Below are positions 8,311-17,521 of a DNA stretch of 64,000 bases, in pieces. Below the pieces are notes generated by a model. That model was not told where the DNA came from. It saw only the letters and a list, made by a program, of their open reading frames with translations, and made no database searches. The translations under genes and the position numbers were made by a program. This stretch comes from Pectobacterium sp. A5351 (GTDB lineage: Bacteria; Pseudomonadota; Gammaproteobacteria; Enterobacterales; Enterobacteriaceae), in NCBI RefSeq assembly GCF_028335745.1, contig NZ_CP116477.1, positions 3,410,001 to 3,474,000 on the forward strand, given 5' to 3'. The first letter of the stretch is position 1. Each line of letters opens with the position of its first letter.

Positions 8311-8973
8311 ATGCCATCTCATCCGCCATCGGATTTCACGCAGCAGGCCAAAACCCATCTCAGCGCCATCAATACACGCTGGGCCAGCCTGATCGAACAG
8401 GTTGGCGATTGTCGCCATCAGACCGCGCCACACCGGGAACCTTATGAGGCGCTGATGCGTGCCGTTGCCTACCAGCAGTTGACGACGCGTGCCGGAGACG
8501 CGATGGTCGCGAAGCTCCTGCGGGTACATGGTGATGTCTTCCCCAGCCCGGAACAGATGCTGACCTGCTCCACCGACACACTGCGGCAATGCGGCTTTTC
8601 CGCCCGCAAAGCAGATACACTGCATGGCATTGCCCAAGGTGCGCTAAGCGGTCTGGTGCCCAGCCTCGAACAGGCCGCAGAAATGGATGATGACACGCTC
8701 ATTCAGCAGTTGACGTCGCTCAAGGGCATCGGGCGCTGGACGGTAGAAATGTTTTTGATTTATTCGCTTGAACGCACCGACATCATGCCGCTCGACGATC
8801 TCGGTATCCGTCAAGGGTTACGCTACGTTTACGATTTGCCGGACATGCCAAAACCGCGCGAGTTGCAGGCACTCAGCCTGCCATGTCAGCCTTATCGCAC
8901 AGTGGCGTCATGGTATTTATGGCGCTCGCTTGAGCTACCGGCGTATCAACGCTTTAAACTGACACACCGGTAA
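8311..8973 (+). CDS. alkA: DNA-3-methyladenine glycosylase II (AlkA-type)
   Basis: Monofunctional base-excision glycosylase of the HhH-GPD family acting on 3-methyladenine and other alkylated bases. The helix-hairpin-helix LKGIGRWTVEMFLIYSL and the catalytic aspartate in PLDDLGIRQG are both present. The 220-residue protein lacks the N-terminal domain of E. coli AlkA, as do short bacterial AlkA/Mag proteins. ATG 8311 starts just before the conserved part; the longer upstream frame (from 8128) has no similarity. It lies divergent from ada-alkB, which makes this a compact alkylation-repair cluster. Confidence 0.92.
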   Translation: MPSHPPSDFTQQAKTHLSAINTRWASLIEQVGDCRHQTAPHREPYEALMRAVAYQQLTTRAGDAMVAKLLRVHGDVFPSPEQMLTCSTDTLRQCGFSARKADTLHGIAQGALSGLVPSLEQAAEMDDDTLIQQLTSLKGIGRWTVEMFLIYSLERTDIMPLDDLGIRQGLRYVYDLPDMPKPRELQALSLPCQPYRTVASWYLWRSLELPAYQRFKLTHR

Positions 8974-8996
8974 CGCACGGAATTAACGCAAATGAA

Positions 8997-9467
8997 TTAG
9001 CGCAGACGGGAGTTGGCCGACACCCGACGAACATGGCGACGGCGATTCATAATACGCTCCCGCAACGTATCGTAGACCCAGTTATACACCACGGTATACG
9101 GCAGGAAGAACAGGAAGAAGCCAATCTCGACCATCAGCGCCTGCCATAGCGTGACGTTCAGCATCCACGCTGCCAGCGGCAGACCAATCAGGATAAAACC
9201 GCCTTCAAACCCCAGCGCGTGAGCAATACGGATCGGCAGCCGACGCTTAACGCGATCCGCTGGCCATAGGCGATCGAATATCGTGTTGTAGATCATATTC
9301 CAGATCATCGCGACGCTGGACAGCATGATGGCCAGCGCGCCCATATCGAAGAGCGGCTTATTCAGCAGCCAGGCACCCGCTGGCGCACAGATCGTCAACG
9401 CGATCAGCTCAAAGCCCACGGCATGGTACACACGCTCACGTAAGGTTTTACTGGTTTTGTTCTGCAT
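8997..9467 (-). CDS. PACE family efflux transporter
   Basis: Small four-helix inner-membrane protein of 156 residues made of two tandem bacterial transmembrane pair (BTP) repeats (AVGFELIALTICAPAGAWLL and ALGFEGGFILIGLPLAAWML). This is the hallmark of the proteobacterial antimicrobial compound efflux (PACE/AceI) family, which exports cationic biocides and short diamines. The functionally important glutamate in the first repeat (GFEL) is present. The start at 9467 removes 21 residues that precede the conserved N-terminus. It is divergent from a LysR-type regulator, the same arrangement as aceI/aceR. Confidence 0.9.
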   Translation of the reverse strand: MQNKTSKTLRERVYHAVGFELIALTICAPAGAWLLNKPLFDMGALAIMLSSVAMIWNMIYNTIFDRLWPADRVKRRLPIRIAHALGFEGGFILIGLPLAAWMLNVTLWQALMVEIGFFLFFLPYTVVYNWVYDTLRERIMNRRRHVRRVSANSRLR

Positions 9468-9527
9468 AGCACATTCACTTTTATTTATTGTGAGTGACTG
9501 GTCAATTTCCGCCATGACCATGGATGG

Positions 9528-9557
9528 CATCGTATTACGGTCTTATTTTCATCGTAT
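9528..9557. promoter_or_regulatory. Direct repeat CATCGTAT, candidate LysR operator
   Basis: CATCGTAT occurs at 9528-9535 and again at 9550-9557, spaced 22 bases (two helical turns) apart, in the divergent region between the PACE gene and the LysR regulator. The position fits an operator for the adjacent regulator. Assignment is inference. Confidence 0.35.
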
Positions 9558-9607
9558 AAGATGGTAGAGTACAGTTAGATTCCATCGGTAAAAACGATAG
9601 AGGTACG

Positions 9608-10501
9608 ATGCGATATTCACCGGAATCCCTGCTGGCTTTTGTCACCACCGTTGATGCGGGTTCGTTTTCCGCCGCCGCCCGACGATTGCATAAAAGCCAG
9701 TCCACTGTCAGCGCGGCCATCGCCAATCTGGAAGCCGATCTGGGTCTGACGCTGTTTGATCGATCCGGCCACCAGCCAGTGCTCACGCTGGCAGGCAGAA
9801 AAGTTCTTTCTCACGTACAGGCAATCTTATCCGCCAGTGAGGAACTGGATGAACTGGCGATCCGTTTGGCCGATCATATCGAACCTCGTCTGACATTTGT
9901 GTTGTCCGACATTTGGCAAGCGACCCACTACGAGCCTGTTCTCCAGTGTTTCGCCCATCATTTTCCCGATATTGAATTTGAATGCCTGATTGCGGAAGGT
10001 GACGATGTTATCGATCTGCTGCAAATGAATCGGGCGCATGTCGGCGTATTGCGCGCACAAACGGACTACCCGCCCGATGTGGCGGCCGCGCGTTTACAGA
10101 TAAAGACCGAAATGGCCATTTTTGTGTCGGCAGCCCACCCGCTAGCAACGGAAAAAAGCGTAACACGCAGCCAGTTGGCGACCATCCGCCAGCTCTATCT
10201 CAATACCTATAAACGCAGCGATCGGCTGCAACCGGAAGGGATCGTCTGGTCTGCGCCGTCCTACCTTATGCTGCTGGAAATGGCGCAGCAGGGGCACGGC
10301 TGGAGCATCCTGCCACGCTGGCTGGTGGCGCAATACGACCAGAGGAAACTGGTGGAACTGCCTGTCGCGGGCTGGCCGCAGTGGATTGACGTGGACGTTG
10401 TCTGGTCCAAACCGCATCCACCCGGTCCGGCAGGGCTGTGGATGATCGACAATCTCCTTGCCCAACAAGAGAGTACGCTACACTATGGAGACACTGACTG
10501 A
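9608..10501 (+). CDS. LysR-type transcriptional regulator
   Basis: 297-residue LTTR. The N-terminal winged helix-turn-helix is clear (ESLLAFVTTVDAGSFSAAARRLHKSQSTVSAAIANLEADLGLTLFDR in outline, residues about 5-55), followed by a linker helix and a periplasmic-binding-protein-like effector domain. It is divergent from the PACE exporter, so its most likely target is that promoter, by analogy with AceR controlling aceI. The inducer is unknown. The following HhH gene starts 18 bases downstream and may be co-transcribed. Confidence 0.92.
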   Translation: MRYSPESLLAFVTTVDAGSFSAAARRLHKSQSTVSAAIANLEADLGLTLFDRSGHQPVLTLAGRKVLSHVQAILSASEELDELAIRLADHIEPRLTFVLSDIWQATHYEPVLQCFAHHFPDIEFECLIAEGDDVIDLLQMNRAHVGVLRAQTDYPPDVAAARLQIKTEMAIFVSAAHPLATEKSVTRSQLATIRQLYLNTYKRSDRLQPEGIVWSAPSYLMLLEMAQQGHGWSILPRWLVAQYDQRKLVELPVAGWPQWIDVDVVWSKPHPPGPAGLWMIDNLLAQQESTLHYGDTD

Positions 10502-10519
10502 TTTATCTACGGAGCAATC

Positions 10520-10756
10520 ATGACGTTTTCCCCACAGGAGCGTGAGGTGCTACTGGCCGTAAAAGGCGTTGGCCCTGCGGTGGTCGCCCGTCTGGAGCAA
10601 ATGGGCTTCACCACGCTGGCACAGTTGAGTGAGGCCGACGTTAGCGATATTGTAGCGAACGCCGCCGCGCTGACGGGCTCAACCTGCTGGAAAAATAGCC
10701 CGCAGGCGCGCGCTGCCATCACTGCCGCCATTACGCTGGCAAAATCACATCAGTAA
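10520..10756 (+). CDS. Small helix-hairpin-helix protein (Cdd1-like)
   Basis: A 78-residue protein with a single helix-hairpin-helix motif (VKGVGPAVVARLEQMGFTTLAQLSEA). It resembles the short Cdd1/'pathogenicity locus' HhH proteins of unknown role. It would be expected to bind DNA non-specifically or act in a repair context, but no function is shown. ACGGAG precedes the ATG. A strong terminator follows immediately. Confidence 0.8.
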   Translation: MTFSPQEREVLLAVKGVGPAVVARLEQMGFTTLAQLSEADVSDIVANAAALTGSTCWKNSPQARAAITAAITLAKSHQ

Positions 10757-10764
10757 TCCCTCCG

Positions 10765-10786
10765 GCCACAGCATTGTGGCTTTTTT
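10765..10786 (+). terminator. Rho-independent terminator
   Basis: GCCACA and TGTGGC arms with a GCAT loop are followed by six T residues, 8 bases after the HhH gene stop. Confidence 0.88.
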
Positions 10787-11201
10787 GGTACTCTCATTTT
10801 TCGTAAAGCGATAAAAAGCCAATAACGATTTCTTTATATCGTCATCGAATAACATTAAAAAATAAATGGTTATTGTTTTTAATTTCACCATTTACTTTAC
10901 TTAATTAAGCCAAATATCTTCACGTTAAACTGCGTGCCATTTCGCAGCGCGTCCGCGCACAGGAAACCTATGCCATACCGCCGTTCCACGCGTCTGTGAC
11001 TGGGAAAAATAACTCGCGCATCACTATTATTGTGATGTACCAAAGTGGTACTTCCCGACAAAAAACCATACTATTATAGCGATTACTACTTTTGTATTCG
11101 AGGCATCCCTGTAGTGCTGCGGTAATACGCCTTAATAATAAGATGCTGAATCCTATAAGGTGAAAAATTTACTAATTAATGCAATTGCAAGTGAGAAAAA
11201 A
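10787..11201 (+). promoter_or_regulatory. fumA upstream region
   Basis: About 415 bases without a gene. An inverted repeat GTACCA / TGGTAC with a 3-base spacer lies at 11037-11051, about 150 bases before fumA, and is a candidate operator. The sequence around it is AT-rich. I could not place a confident FNR or ArcA site. Confidence 0.4.
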
Positions 11202-12845
11202 ATGTCGAATAAACCCTTCTATTACCAAGATCCTTTTCCACTCAGTAAAGATGACACCGAATATCGCCTGCTGAGCAGCGATTTTGTCTCTGTCGCCCAG
11301 TTTGAAGGTCAGGACATCCTGAAGATCGAGCCAGCAGCGTTGACCCTTCTGGCTCAGCAAGCCTTTCACGATGCCTCTTTCATGCTCCGCCCCGCTCACC
11401 AGCAGCAAGTTGCCGATATTCTTAGCGATCCGGAAGCCAGCGAAAACGATAAATACGTTGCCCTGCAGTTCCTGCGCAACTCAGAAATTTCCGCCAAGGG
11501 CATCCTGCCGACCTGTCAGGATACCGGTACAGCGATCATCGTCGGTAAAAAAGGCCAGAACGTCTGGACCGGCGGTAACGACGCCGAAGCGCTGTCCAAG
11601 GGCGTGTATAACACGTTCATTGAAGACAACCTGCGTTACTCGCAGAACGCCGCGCTGGACATGTACAAAGAGGTCAACACCGGCACCAACCTGCCTGCGC
11701 AGATTGACCTCTACAGCACCGAGGGCGAAGACTATAAATTCCTATTCGTCACCAAAGGCGGCGGTTCCGCCAACAAAACCTACCTGTATCAGGAAACCAA
11801 AGCGCTGCTGACGCCGGGTAAACTGAAAAGTTTCCTGATCGAGAAAATGCGTTCGCTGGGCACTGCGGCCTGCCCGCCGTACCACATCGCGTTTGTCATT
11901 GGTGGCACCTCGGCAGAAACCACGCTGAAAACCGTTAAGCTGGCGTCAACCAAGTACTACGACGAACTGCCGACCGAAGGCAATGAACACGGCCAGGCGT
12001 TTCGTGATGTCGCGCTGGAGCAGGAAATTCTGGAAGCCGCGCGCGATCTGGGTCTGGGCGCGCAGTTCGGCGGTAAATATTTTGCGCACGACGTGCGGAT
12101 TATCCGCCTGCCACGCCACGGTGCCTCTTGCCCCGTCGGCATGGGCGTGTCCTGCTCGGCTGACCGTAACATCAAAGGCAAGATCAACCGCAAGGGCGTC
12201 TGGCTGGAGCAGTTAGAGCAGAATCCAGGTAAATATATCCCTGAGCACCTGCGTGAAATAGGCGAAGGCGATGCGGTTAAAATCGATCTGAACCGCCCGA
12301 TGGCCGAGATCCTGAAAACGCTGTCGCAGTACCCCGTATCCACCCGTCTTTCCCTGACCGGCACCATCATCGTCGGTCGTGACATTGCTCACGCCAAGCT
12401 GAAAGAACGTCTGGATAACGGCGAAGGCCTGCCGCAGTACATCAAAGATCACCCGATTTACTACGCGGGCCCGGCGAAAACGCCAGAAGGTTACCCGTCC
12501 GGCTCGTTAGGCCCCACCACCGCTGGCCGCATGGATTCCTACGTCGATTTACTGCAAGCCAACGGCGGCAGCATGATCATGCTGGCAAAAGGCAACCGCA
12601 GCCAGCAGGTGACCGACGCATGCCATAAACACGGCGGTTTCTACCTCGGCAGCATCGGCGGCCCGGCAGCAATTCTGGCGCAGAACAGCATCAAGAGCCT
12701 GACCTGTGTGGAATACCCGGAACTGGGAATGGAAGCGATCTGGAAAATCGAAGTCGAAGATTTCCCCGCCTTTATTCTGGTCGATGATAAAGGCAACGAT
12801 TTCTTCCAGGTGATTCAGAGCGCCAAGTGCGTGAAATGCGGTTAA
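11202..12845 (+). CDS. fumA: Class I fumarate hydratase
   Basis: Oxygen-sensitive 4Fe-4S fumarase of the TCA cycle, interconverting fumarate and malate in the cytoplasm. The 547-residue protein aligns over its length with E. coli FumA as I remember it. Shared stretches include [51 protein letters not shown] and [16 protein letters not shown]; the cysteines in these blocks ligate the cluster. ATG 11202 matches the family N-terminus (MSNKPF) and has GTGAGA upstream. The in-frame GTG at 11160 would add 14 unrelated residues. The plus-strand hairpin at 13032 was probably its terminator before the IS inserted. Confidence 0.97.
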   Translation: MSNKPFYYQDPFPLSKDDTEYRLLSSDFVSVAQFEGQDILKIEPAALTLLAQQAFHDASFMLRPAHQQQVADILSDPEASENDKYVALQFLRNSEISAKGILPTCQDTGTAIIVGKKGQNVWTGGNDAEALSKGVYNTFIEDNLRYSQNAALDMYKEVNTGTNLPAQIDLYSTEGEDYKFLFVTKGGGSANKTYLYQETKALLTPGKLKSFLIEKMRSLGTAACPPYHIAFVIGGTSAETTLKTVKLASTKYYDELPTEGNEHGQAFRDVALEQEILEAARDLGLGAQFGGKYFAHDVRIIRLPRHGASCPVGMGVSCSADRNIKGKINRKGVWLEQLEQNPGKYIPEHLREIGEGDAVKIDLNRPMAEILKTLSQYPVSTRLSLTGTIIVGRDIAHAKLKERLDNGEGLPQYIKDHPIYYAGPAKTPEGYPSGSLGPTTAGRMDSYVDLLQANGGSMIMLAKGNRSQQVTDACHKHGGFYLGSIGGPAAILAQNSIKSLTCVEYPELGMEAIWKIEVEDFPAFILVDDKGNDFFQVIQSAKCVKCG

Positions 12846-12889
12846 CTACGTCCTGTAGTCATTAGAGGTTAGTAGCTAACGCCAGCCGA

Positions 12890-13013
12890 GCGGGAGTAAC
12901 GGATAGATCGTAAAGTCGCTGTAAACACGTCCATGTGCGCTCGGCTTGCGCCATCCATGGCGCAAACGCTTTACTCTTCTATTCCGTTACTCCCGTTTTC
13001 GTTCGGTAAATAG
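12890..13013. repeat. Palindromic intergenic repeat, copy 1
   Basis: A 124-base element bounded by inverted ends (CGGGAGTAACGGATAG and its near complement CTATTCCGTTACTCCCG). It is internally imperfectly palindromic (GTAAAGTCG..., CATGG/CCATG, ...GCTTTAC). It is nearly identical to 37853-38052 except that the second copy carries about 80 extra bases in the centre. It has no coding capacity. The form is that of a MITE-like or REP-like element. Confidence 0.8.
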
Positions 13014-13094
13014 GTTTGTCTACGGTCTACAGCGCCCCAATTTTGGACTGCACCCCAAAAGTTGGACACCCAACTGAGTAAGGTGCAGTTTTTT

Positions 13095-13619
13095 ATGGCA
13101 AAGCCAAAATATTCCCTCGAAACCAGATTAGCTGTAGTTAATCACTACCTCGCCGGAAAAGATGGAACACATCGTACAGCTGAACGCTTTGGTGTTGAGA
13201 GAACATCAGTGCGACGCTGGGTAAGAGCCTGGCAACTCCATGGTATTGATGGCATTACCTGGAAAAATGACCGCCATTCTCCGGCGTTCCGGATGACTGT
13301 TGTCCAGACTGTTCTCAATGAAGAACTTTCGATGCGTGAAGCTGCCGCACGGTTTAATATCTCAACTGAAACCGTTGTCCGGCACTGGGTGAATGTATAC
13401 AAAGACGCAGGTGAGAAAGGACTTCTGAGCATAAAACCAGGCCGGAGCAAGGACATGACAAAACCCAAAAAAACACCTCCACTTACCGATGCTGCACTGG
13501 AAAAGTTATCTCCCGAAGAACTGCGGGCTGAACTTCGTTACCTGCGCGCAGAGAATGCCTATCTAAAAAAGCTGAAGGCCTTAGTTCAAAGCGAGAAAAG
13601 CGGCAGAAAGCCGGAATAA
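13095..13619 (+). CDS. IS3-family transposase OrfA
   Basis: 174-residue DNA-binding subunit with two helix-turn-helix units (THRTAERFGVERTSVRRWVRAW and MREAAARFNISTETVVRHWVN in outline). It ends in a leucine-zipper-like helix (EELRAELRYLRAENAYLKKLKAL) typical of IS150-group OrfA. ATG 13095 follows an A/G-rich stretch; the upstream in-frame start at 13062 lies inside the inverted repeat. The slippery stretch AAAAAAG at 13565-13571 would shift part of the ribosomes into the -1 frame to give the OrfAB transposase. Confidence 0.9.
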   Translation: MAKPKYSLETRLAVVNHYLAGKDGTHRTAERFGVERTSVRRWVRAWQLHGIDGITWKNDRHSPAFRMTVVQTVLNEELSMREAAARFNISTETVVRHWVNVYKDAGEKGLLSIKPGRSKDMTKPKKTPPLTDAALEKLSPEELRAELRYLRAENAYLKKLKALVQSEKSGRKPE

Positions 13620-13672
13620 TCAGTGAGCTAAGGCTGGAGTATGCGCTCGGTGATCTTCTGCGTGCAGCGGGT

Positions 13673-14458
13673 ATGTCCCGTAGTACGTGGTATCACAATA
13701 TGAATGCGCTGAAGCGAGTGGACAGGCATGCCGGGCTGAAAGATAAAATCAGAGAGATTTACCACTATCACAAAGGGCGTTATGGCTACCGCAGGATCAC
13801 ACTCTCACTGAGAAAACAGGGGTTGTTGGTAAACCATAAAACTGTGCAGAGACTGATGGCGGAGCTGTCACTCCGCTCTCTGATAAGGGTGAAGAAATAT
13901 CGTGCCTGGAAAGGGGAAATGGGCAAGGCTGCGCCCAATATCCTGAGCCGGAACTTCAGTGCATCGAAAGCCAACGAAAAATGGGTCACGGATGTTACAG
14001 AGTTCTCGGTGCAGGGTAAAAAGCTGTACCTGTCGCCGGTTCTCGATCTGTTTAACCGGGAGATTATCTCCTACAGCCTGTCGGAAAGGCCGGTGATGGA
14101 GATGGTTAATACGATGCTGCACGATGCGTTCTCAGCGCTCGGACCGGAGGATACACCGCTGCTGCACACGGATCAGGGCTGGCAATACCGAATGGCAGGC
14201 TATCAGGCAAAGTTAAAGGCACAGGGTATGACGCAAAGCATGTCACGCAAGGGAAACTGCCTGGATAACGCGGTGATGGAGAACTTCTTCGGCACACTGA
14301 AATCGGAGTGTTTTTACCTGAACAGGTTCAGCGATCTGAATGAACTGAGGAAGGCGATAGAGGACTATATCCATTACTATAACAACGAGCGGATCAGCCT
14401 GAAATTAAAAGGCCTGAGTCCGGTAGAATACCGAACCCGGGCCCTGATAGCCGCTTAA
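13673..14458 (+). CDS. IS3-family transposase OrfB (DDE integrase domain)
   Basis: Catalytic part of the transposase, 261 residues from the first ATG. It is normally made as an OrfAB fusion; the frame is open upstream through the slippery site. An HTH_21-like region (YHKGRYGYRRI) precedes the rve core with the catalytic residues in WVTDVTEF (first D), LLHTDQGWQY (second D) and DNAVMENFFGTLKSE (E). All three are present, so the enzyme appears functional. Confidence 0.9.
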   Translation: MSRSTWYHNMNALKRVDRHAGLKDKIREIYHYHKGRYGYRRITLSLRKQGLLVNHKTVQRLMAELSLRSLIRVKKYRAWKGEMGKAAPNILSRNFSASKANEKWVTDVTEFSVQGKKLYLSPVLDLFNREIISYSLSERPVMEMVNTMLHDAFSALGPEDTPLLHTDQGWQYRMAGYQAKLKAQGMTQSMSRKGNCLDNAVMENFFGTLKSECFYLNRFSDLNELRKAIEDYIHYYNNERISLKLKGLSPVEYRTRALIAA

Positions 14459-14506
14459 CATGAACTGTCCAACTTTATGGGGTCAGTCCATTTTCGGGGC
14501 GTTTGT

Positions 14507-15220
14507 TTATTTGATGCCCAATCGCTTTGCCAGCCGATGCAGGTTGCCGCTGTCTATTTCCAGTTCCCTTGCGCAGGATGACCAGTTGCCCTCATGGCGC
14601 ACCAGCGTTTGTTGGATGACCCGACGCTGATAGTCGTCCGTTGCCTCCCGCAGGCCGCCGCTGATGAAATACGCCGGCGCGGTGTCGATAGCGCTCGATG
14701 AACCGGAGGTCGCATAAACAGGCTGGGAGGGAAGTTCGAGATTGAAGTGTTCAGGGCCTAACAGCACCTCGCCTGATTCCTGACCTGCCCTCGCCAGCAC
14801 GGTAGCACGGTAAATGGCGTGTTCCAGCTCGCGCACATTCCCCGGCCAGTCGTACTGTTCCAACAGCGCGCCCGCACCCGCGTCGGCCGTCAACGCCAGA
14901 CGCGCCAGCCCCAACTGCACGCGGCTGCGCTCACAGAAGAATCCCGCTAACAGCGCCACATCCTGACGACGCTCGCGCAGCGGCGGTACGGATAGCGGGA
15001 ACACGCTCAAACGGTGGAACAAATCAGCACGAAAAGCGCCATCCAGCACCGCCTGCCGCAAGTCACGGTTAGTCGCTGCCAGCACGCACACGTTCACTTT
15101 CAGGCTATTGTCATCGCCCACGCGCTGGAGATCGCCATATTGCAATATGCGCAGCAGCTTCGCCTGTAGCGTCAGCGACAATTCGCCAATTTCATCCAGA
15201 AACAGCGTGCCGTTATCCGC
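14507..15220 (-). pseudogene. norR: norR remnant: 3' half of the NO-responsive sigma54 activator
   Basis: The frame encodes only the C-terminal half of NorR. It has the end of the AAA+ domain ([14 protein letters not shown]alker B region, [41 protein letters not shown]) and the Fis-type helix-turn-helix ([25 protein letters not shown]). The GAF sensor domain, the Walker A motif and the GAFTGA loop are absent because the sequence changes to norW at about 15220. The product could not sense nitric oxide and would lack ATPase function. In E. coli norR is divergent from norVW; here the whole intergenic region and norV are gone. Confidence 0.9.
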
Positions 15221-15655
15221 CTGATCACCGCCGACAGCGGTGATAAGTACAACAAGCCGGATTTAAGCCATGTGATGAGCCTGCAACAGCACACCGACGA
15301 TCTGACCAATATGCAGGCCACCGCGTTTGCCGAAGAAAACCGCATTACGCTGCTGGCCAATACCCGTGCCACCGCCATTGACCGCCATACGCAACAGGTC
15401 GTCTGTGACACGGAGCGTTACGATTACCACAAGCTGGTGTTCGCAACGGGAGCCAGCGCCATCGTGCCGCCCATTCCTGGGCATGAACATATGCTGACGC
15501 TCAATAGTCAGCAGGAATGGAACGATCAGGGGATGGTAGCGAAAGCGCTGGATAGTCAGCAGGTGCTGCGCGCCTTTGTGGTAGGCGGTGAACGGATGAA
15601 AGAAGCATTTACGCTGCTGCGACAGCTTTCCACGGTGAGTGCAACCACGGCCTGA
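15221..15655 (+). pseudogene. norW: norW remnant with a further internal deletion
   Basis: The frame starts abruptly inside NorW, the FAD-dependent reductase of flavorubredoxin ([17 protein letters not shown] corresponds to about residue 33 onward of the E. coli protein as I recall it). It runs through KLVFATGASAIVPPIPGHE and LTLNSQQEW, then jumps straight to the C-terminal end (QGMVAKALDSQQVLRAFVV..ERMKEAF), skipping most of the NAD-binding domain. The repeat ATAGTCAGCAGG flanks the internal jump (about 15503 and 15550), suggesting slippage or recombination. The N-terminal FAD motif is missing, so the gene is dead. Confidence 0.88.
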
Positions 15656-15757
15656 CGCAGCAAAAATAAATAATGCATTTAAAATACATATTTCTGGTCA
15701 GCCTGCGTGCGGATTAATAGAATAAAGCCATCGCTTTCGGAATTTACAGAGGTAAAG

Positions 15758-16618
15758 ATGCAAGATCTCATTTGTTATAAGAAGATGCCGCAGTGGAACA
15801 GCCAGACGCTGCCTGCTGCGTTTCAGGAAAAGCACAATACGCAGGAAAGTACCTGGGCAAAACTGACCGTGTTGAAAGGGGAAATGACCTTTTCCATGCT
15901 GACCGAAGACGGCGAAACACTGGAGACGTTCCAGTTCTCCGAGCAGAACCAGCCGCCGTTTGTCGCGCCACAGGCGTGGCACCGCATCGTTTCCTTCTCT
16001 GACGATCTGGAATGTCAGCTCAGCTTTTTCTGCTCAGCGGAAGATTTCTATCATAAAAAATACGGTCTGACGCGCACCCATTCCGAAGTGATCAACGCAG
16101 TGCAGCACATCAAACCGGGCAAAACGCTGGATTTAGGCTGCGGCGGCGGGCGTAATGCGCTGTATCTGAACCTGCGTGGGTTTGACGTAACGGCCTGTGA
16201 CAAGCACGAGCAGAGCATTGATTCGCTGAATAACATCATCAAGAGCGAAGCGCTGGAACACATCCGGGCGGGCGTTTACAACATCAATCTGGCGGAAATC
16301 AAAGAGCAGTACGACTTTATCCTGTCGACCGTCGTGCTGATGTTTCTGGAACGTGACCGTATTCCACACATCATCAGCAATATGCAGAACAACACCGTTA
16401 ACGGTGGCTATAACCTGATTATCGCCGCGATGTCGACGGAAGATTGCCCGTGCCCGATGCCCTTCGCGTTTACGTTTAAAGAAGGGGAGCTGAAGAACTA
16501 TTACGCCGACTGGGAGATTCTCAAATACAACGAGGATATGGGTGAGCTGCACAAAACGGATGCACATGGCAACCGCATCAAACTGCGCTTTGCCACGCTG
16601 CTGGCAAAAAAGCCCTAA
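15758..16618 (+). CDS. tehB: Tellurite resistance methyltransferase TehB
   Basis: 286-residue SAM-dependent methyltransferase of the long TehB type (as in Haemophilus). The N-terminal DUF1971-type beta-domain (residues about 1-85) precedes the methyltransferase fold with motif [15 protein letters not shown] and a post-[10 protein letters not shown]. TehB methylates tellurite or related oxyanions and confers resistance. ATG 15758 has GAGGT 5 bases upstream; the ORF start at 15707 would add 17 unrelated residues. Single gene with its own terminator. Confidence 0.93.
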   Translation: MQDLICYKKMPQWNSQTLPAAFQEKHNTQESTWAKLTVLKGEMTFSMLTEDGETLETFQFSEQNQPPFVAPQAWHRIVSFSDDLECQLSFFCSAEDFYHKKYGLTRTHSEVINAVQHIKPGKTLDLGCGGGRNALYLNLRGFDVTACDKHEQSIDSLNNIIKSEALEHIRAGVYNINLAEIKEQYDFILSTVVLMFLERDRIPHIISNMQNNTVNGGYNLIIAAMSTEDCPCPMPFAFTFKEGELKNYYADWEILKYNEDMGELHKTDAHGNRIKLRFATLLAKKP

Positions 16619-16694
16619 GTCATTAGAGCGCTAGGTTGTGCAAAAAACGTATTGTTCAAAAAACGTATTGTTCAAAACCTACGCCGTAAAATAG

Positions 16695-16720
16695 AAAAGG
16701 GCCGATGAATCGGCCCTTTT
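16695..16720. terminator. Bidirectional terminator between tehB and ribB
   Basis: AAAAGGGCCGAT / ATCGGCCCTTTT hairpin with a 2-base GA spacing loop. It is flanked by A and T tracts and lies between two convergent genes. Confidence 0.92.
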
Positions 16721-16742
16721 GTCTACATGGTACCCGCGTGAA

Positions 16743-17396
16743 TCAGCTAGCTTTGCGCTCTGCCGCAATGCGGTAAGCCACCAGGTCTTCAATCGTCAGC
16801 ACCGGCATGTTGTGCTGCCTGGCAAACGCGATCACTTCCGGCGCATGCGCCATTGAGCCATCATCGTTCGTCAGTTCACACAGAACGCCAGACGGTTTCA
16901 GGCCCGCCAGCGTCATCAGATCTACCGTTGCTTCAGTGTGACCACCGCGCGTTAATACGCCACCCGGCTGGGCGCGGAGCGGGAATACGTGACCAGGGCG
17001 ATTCAGATCGCTCGGCTTGGCGTTATCCGCTATCGCGGCACGAATAGTGGTCAGGCGGTCGGTAGCGGAAACCCCCGTCGTCACACCTTCGGCGGCTTCG
17101 ATCGTCACCGTGAATGCCGTTTGGTAATGGCTGGAGTTTTTCTCCACCATCATCGGCAATTCCAACTGCTGGCGACGCTCTTCCGTCAGGCACAGGCACA
17201 CAATACCGCTACCGTGACGAATCGTCAGCGCCATCTGTTCAACAGTCATGTTTTCAGCGGAGAAGATCATGTCACCTTCGTTTTCACGATCTTCATCATC
17301 CAACACCAGCACGCCGCGGCCATGACGCAATGCATCAAGTGCGCGTTCTACGCGTTCCGTAGGATTGCCAAATTCAGAAAGTAATGTCTGATTCAT
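16743..17396 (-). CDS. ribB: 3,4-dihydroxy-2-butanone 4-phosphate synthase
   Basis: Converts ribulose 5-phosphate to 3,4-dihydroxy-2-butanone 4-phosphate and formate in riboflavin synthesis. 217 residues, same length as E. coli RibB. Active-site segments [25 protein letters not shown] and [24 protein letters not shown] are intact. ATG 17396 gives the family N-terminus [10 protein letters not shown]. The gene is preceded by an FMN riboswitch, so it is repressed when FMN is abundant. Riboflavin supply is relevant to the flavin-rich operon at the window start. Confidence 0.97.
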   Translation of the reverse strand: MNQTLLSEFGNPTERVERALDALRHGRGVLVLDDEDRENEGDMIFSAENMTVEQMALTIRHGSGIVCLCLTEERRQQLELPMMVEKNSSHYQTAFTVTIEAAEGVTTGVSATDRLTTIRAAIADNAKPSDLNRPGHVFPLRAQPGGVLTRGGHTEATVDLMTLAGLKPSGVLCELTNDDGSMAHAPEVIAFARQHNMPVLTIEDLVAYRIAAERKAS

Positions 17397-17521
17397 GGTA
17401 AAAAACCTCAATGTTATTATGAATTACCAGAATCAGGGCGAGCTTGAGGAGTAACCACTACGACTGGTTGCATAGCAATGGCTAACAAAAATAACGCGAG
17501 CGGACATGTAGCCCGACAGAT

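Larger units (their letters stand above)
13044..14490 (+). mobile_element. IS3-family insertion sequence, IS150 group
   Basis: 1447 bases with about 25-base imperfect terminal inverted repeats: left end TGGACTGCACCCC, right end complement TGGACTGACCCCA, each continuing to GTTGGACA. Flanking TTT on both sides (13041-13043 and 14491-14493) is the probable 3-base target duplication. It carries two overlapping frames, orfA and orfB, with an A-rich slippery site between them. Both frames are intact, so the element looks active. Confidence 0.92.
13032..14501 (+). terminator. Terminator hairpin split by an IS element
   Basis: CGCCCC (13033-13038) and GGGGCG (14496-14501) flank the insertion sequence. 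If the IS and one TTT target copy are removed, they form a hairpin with an AATTTTC-type loop followed by TTTGTTTATTT. The T tract lies on the plus strand, so it would have served fumA, and possibly also norR in the other direction. Confidence 0.6.
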
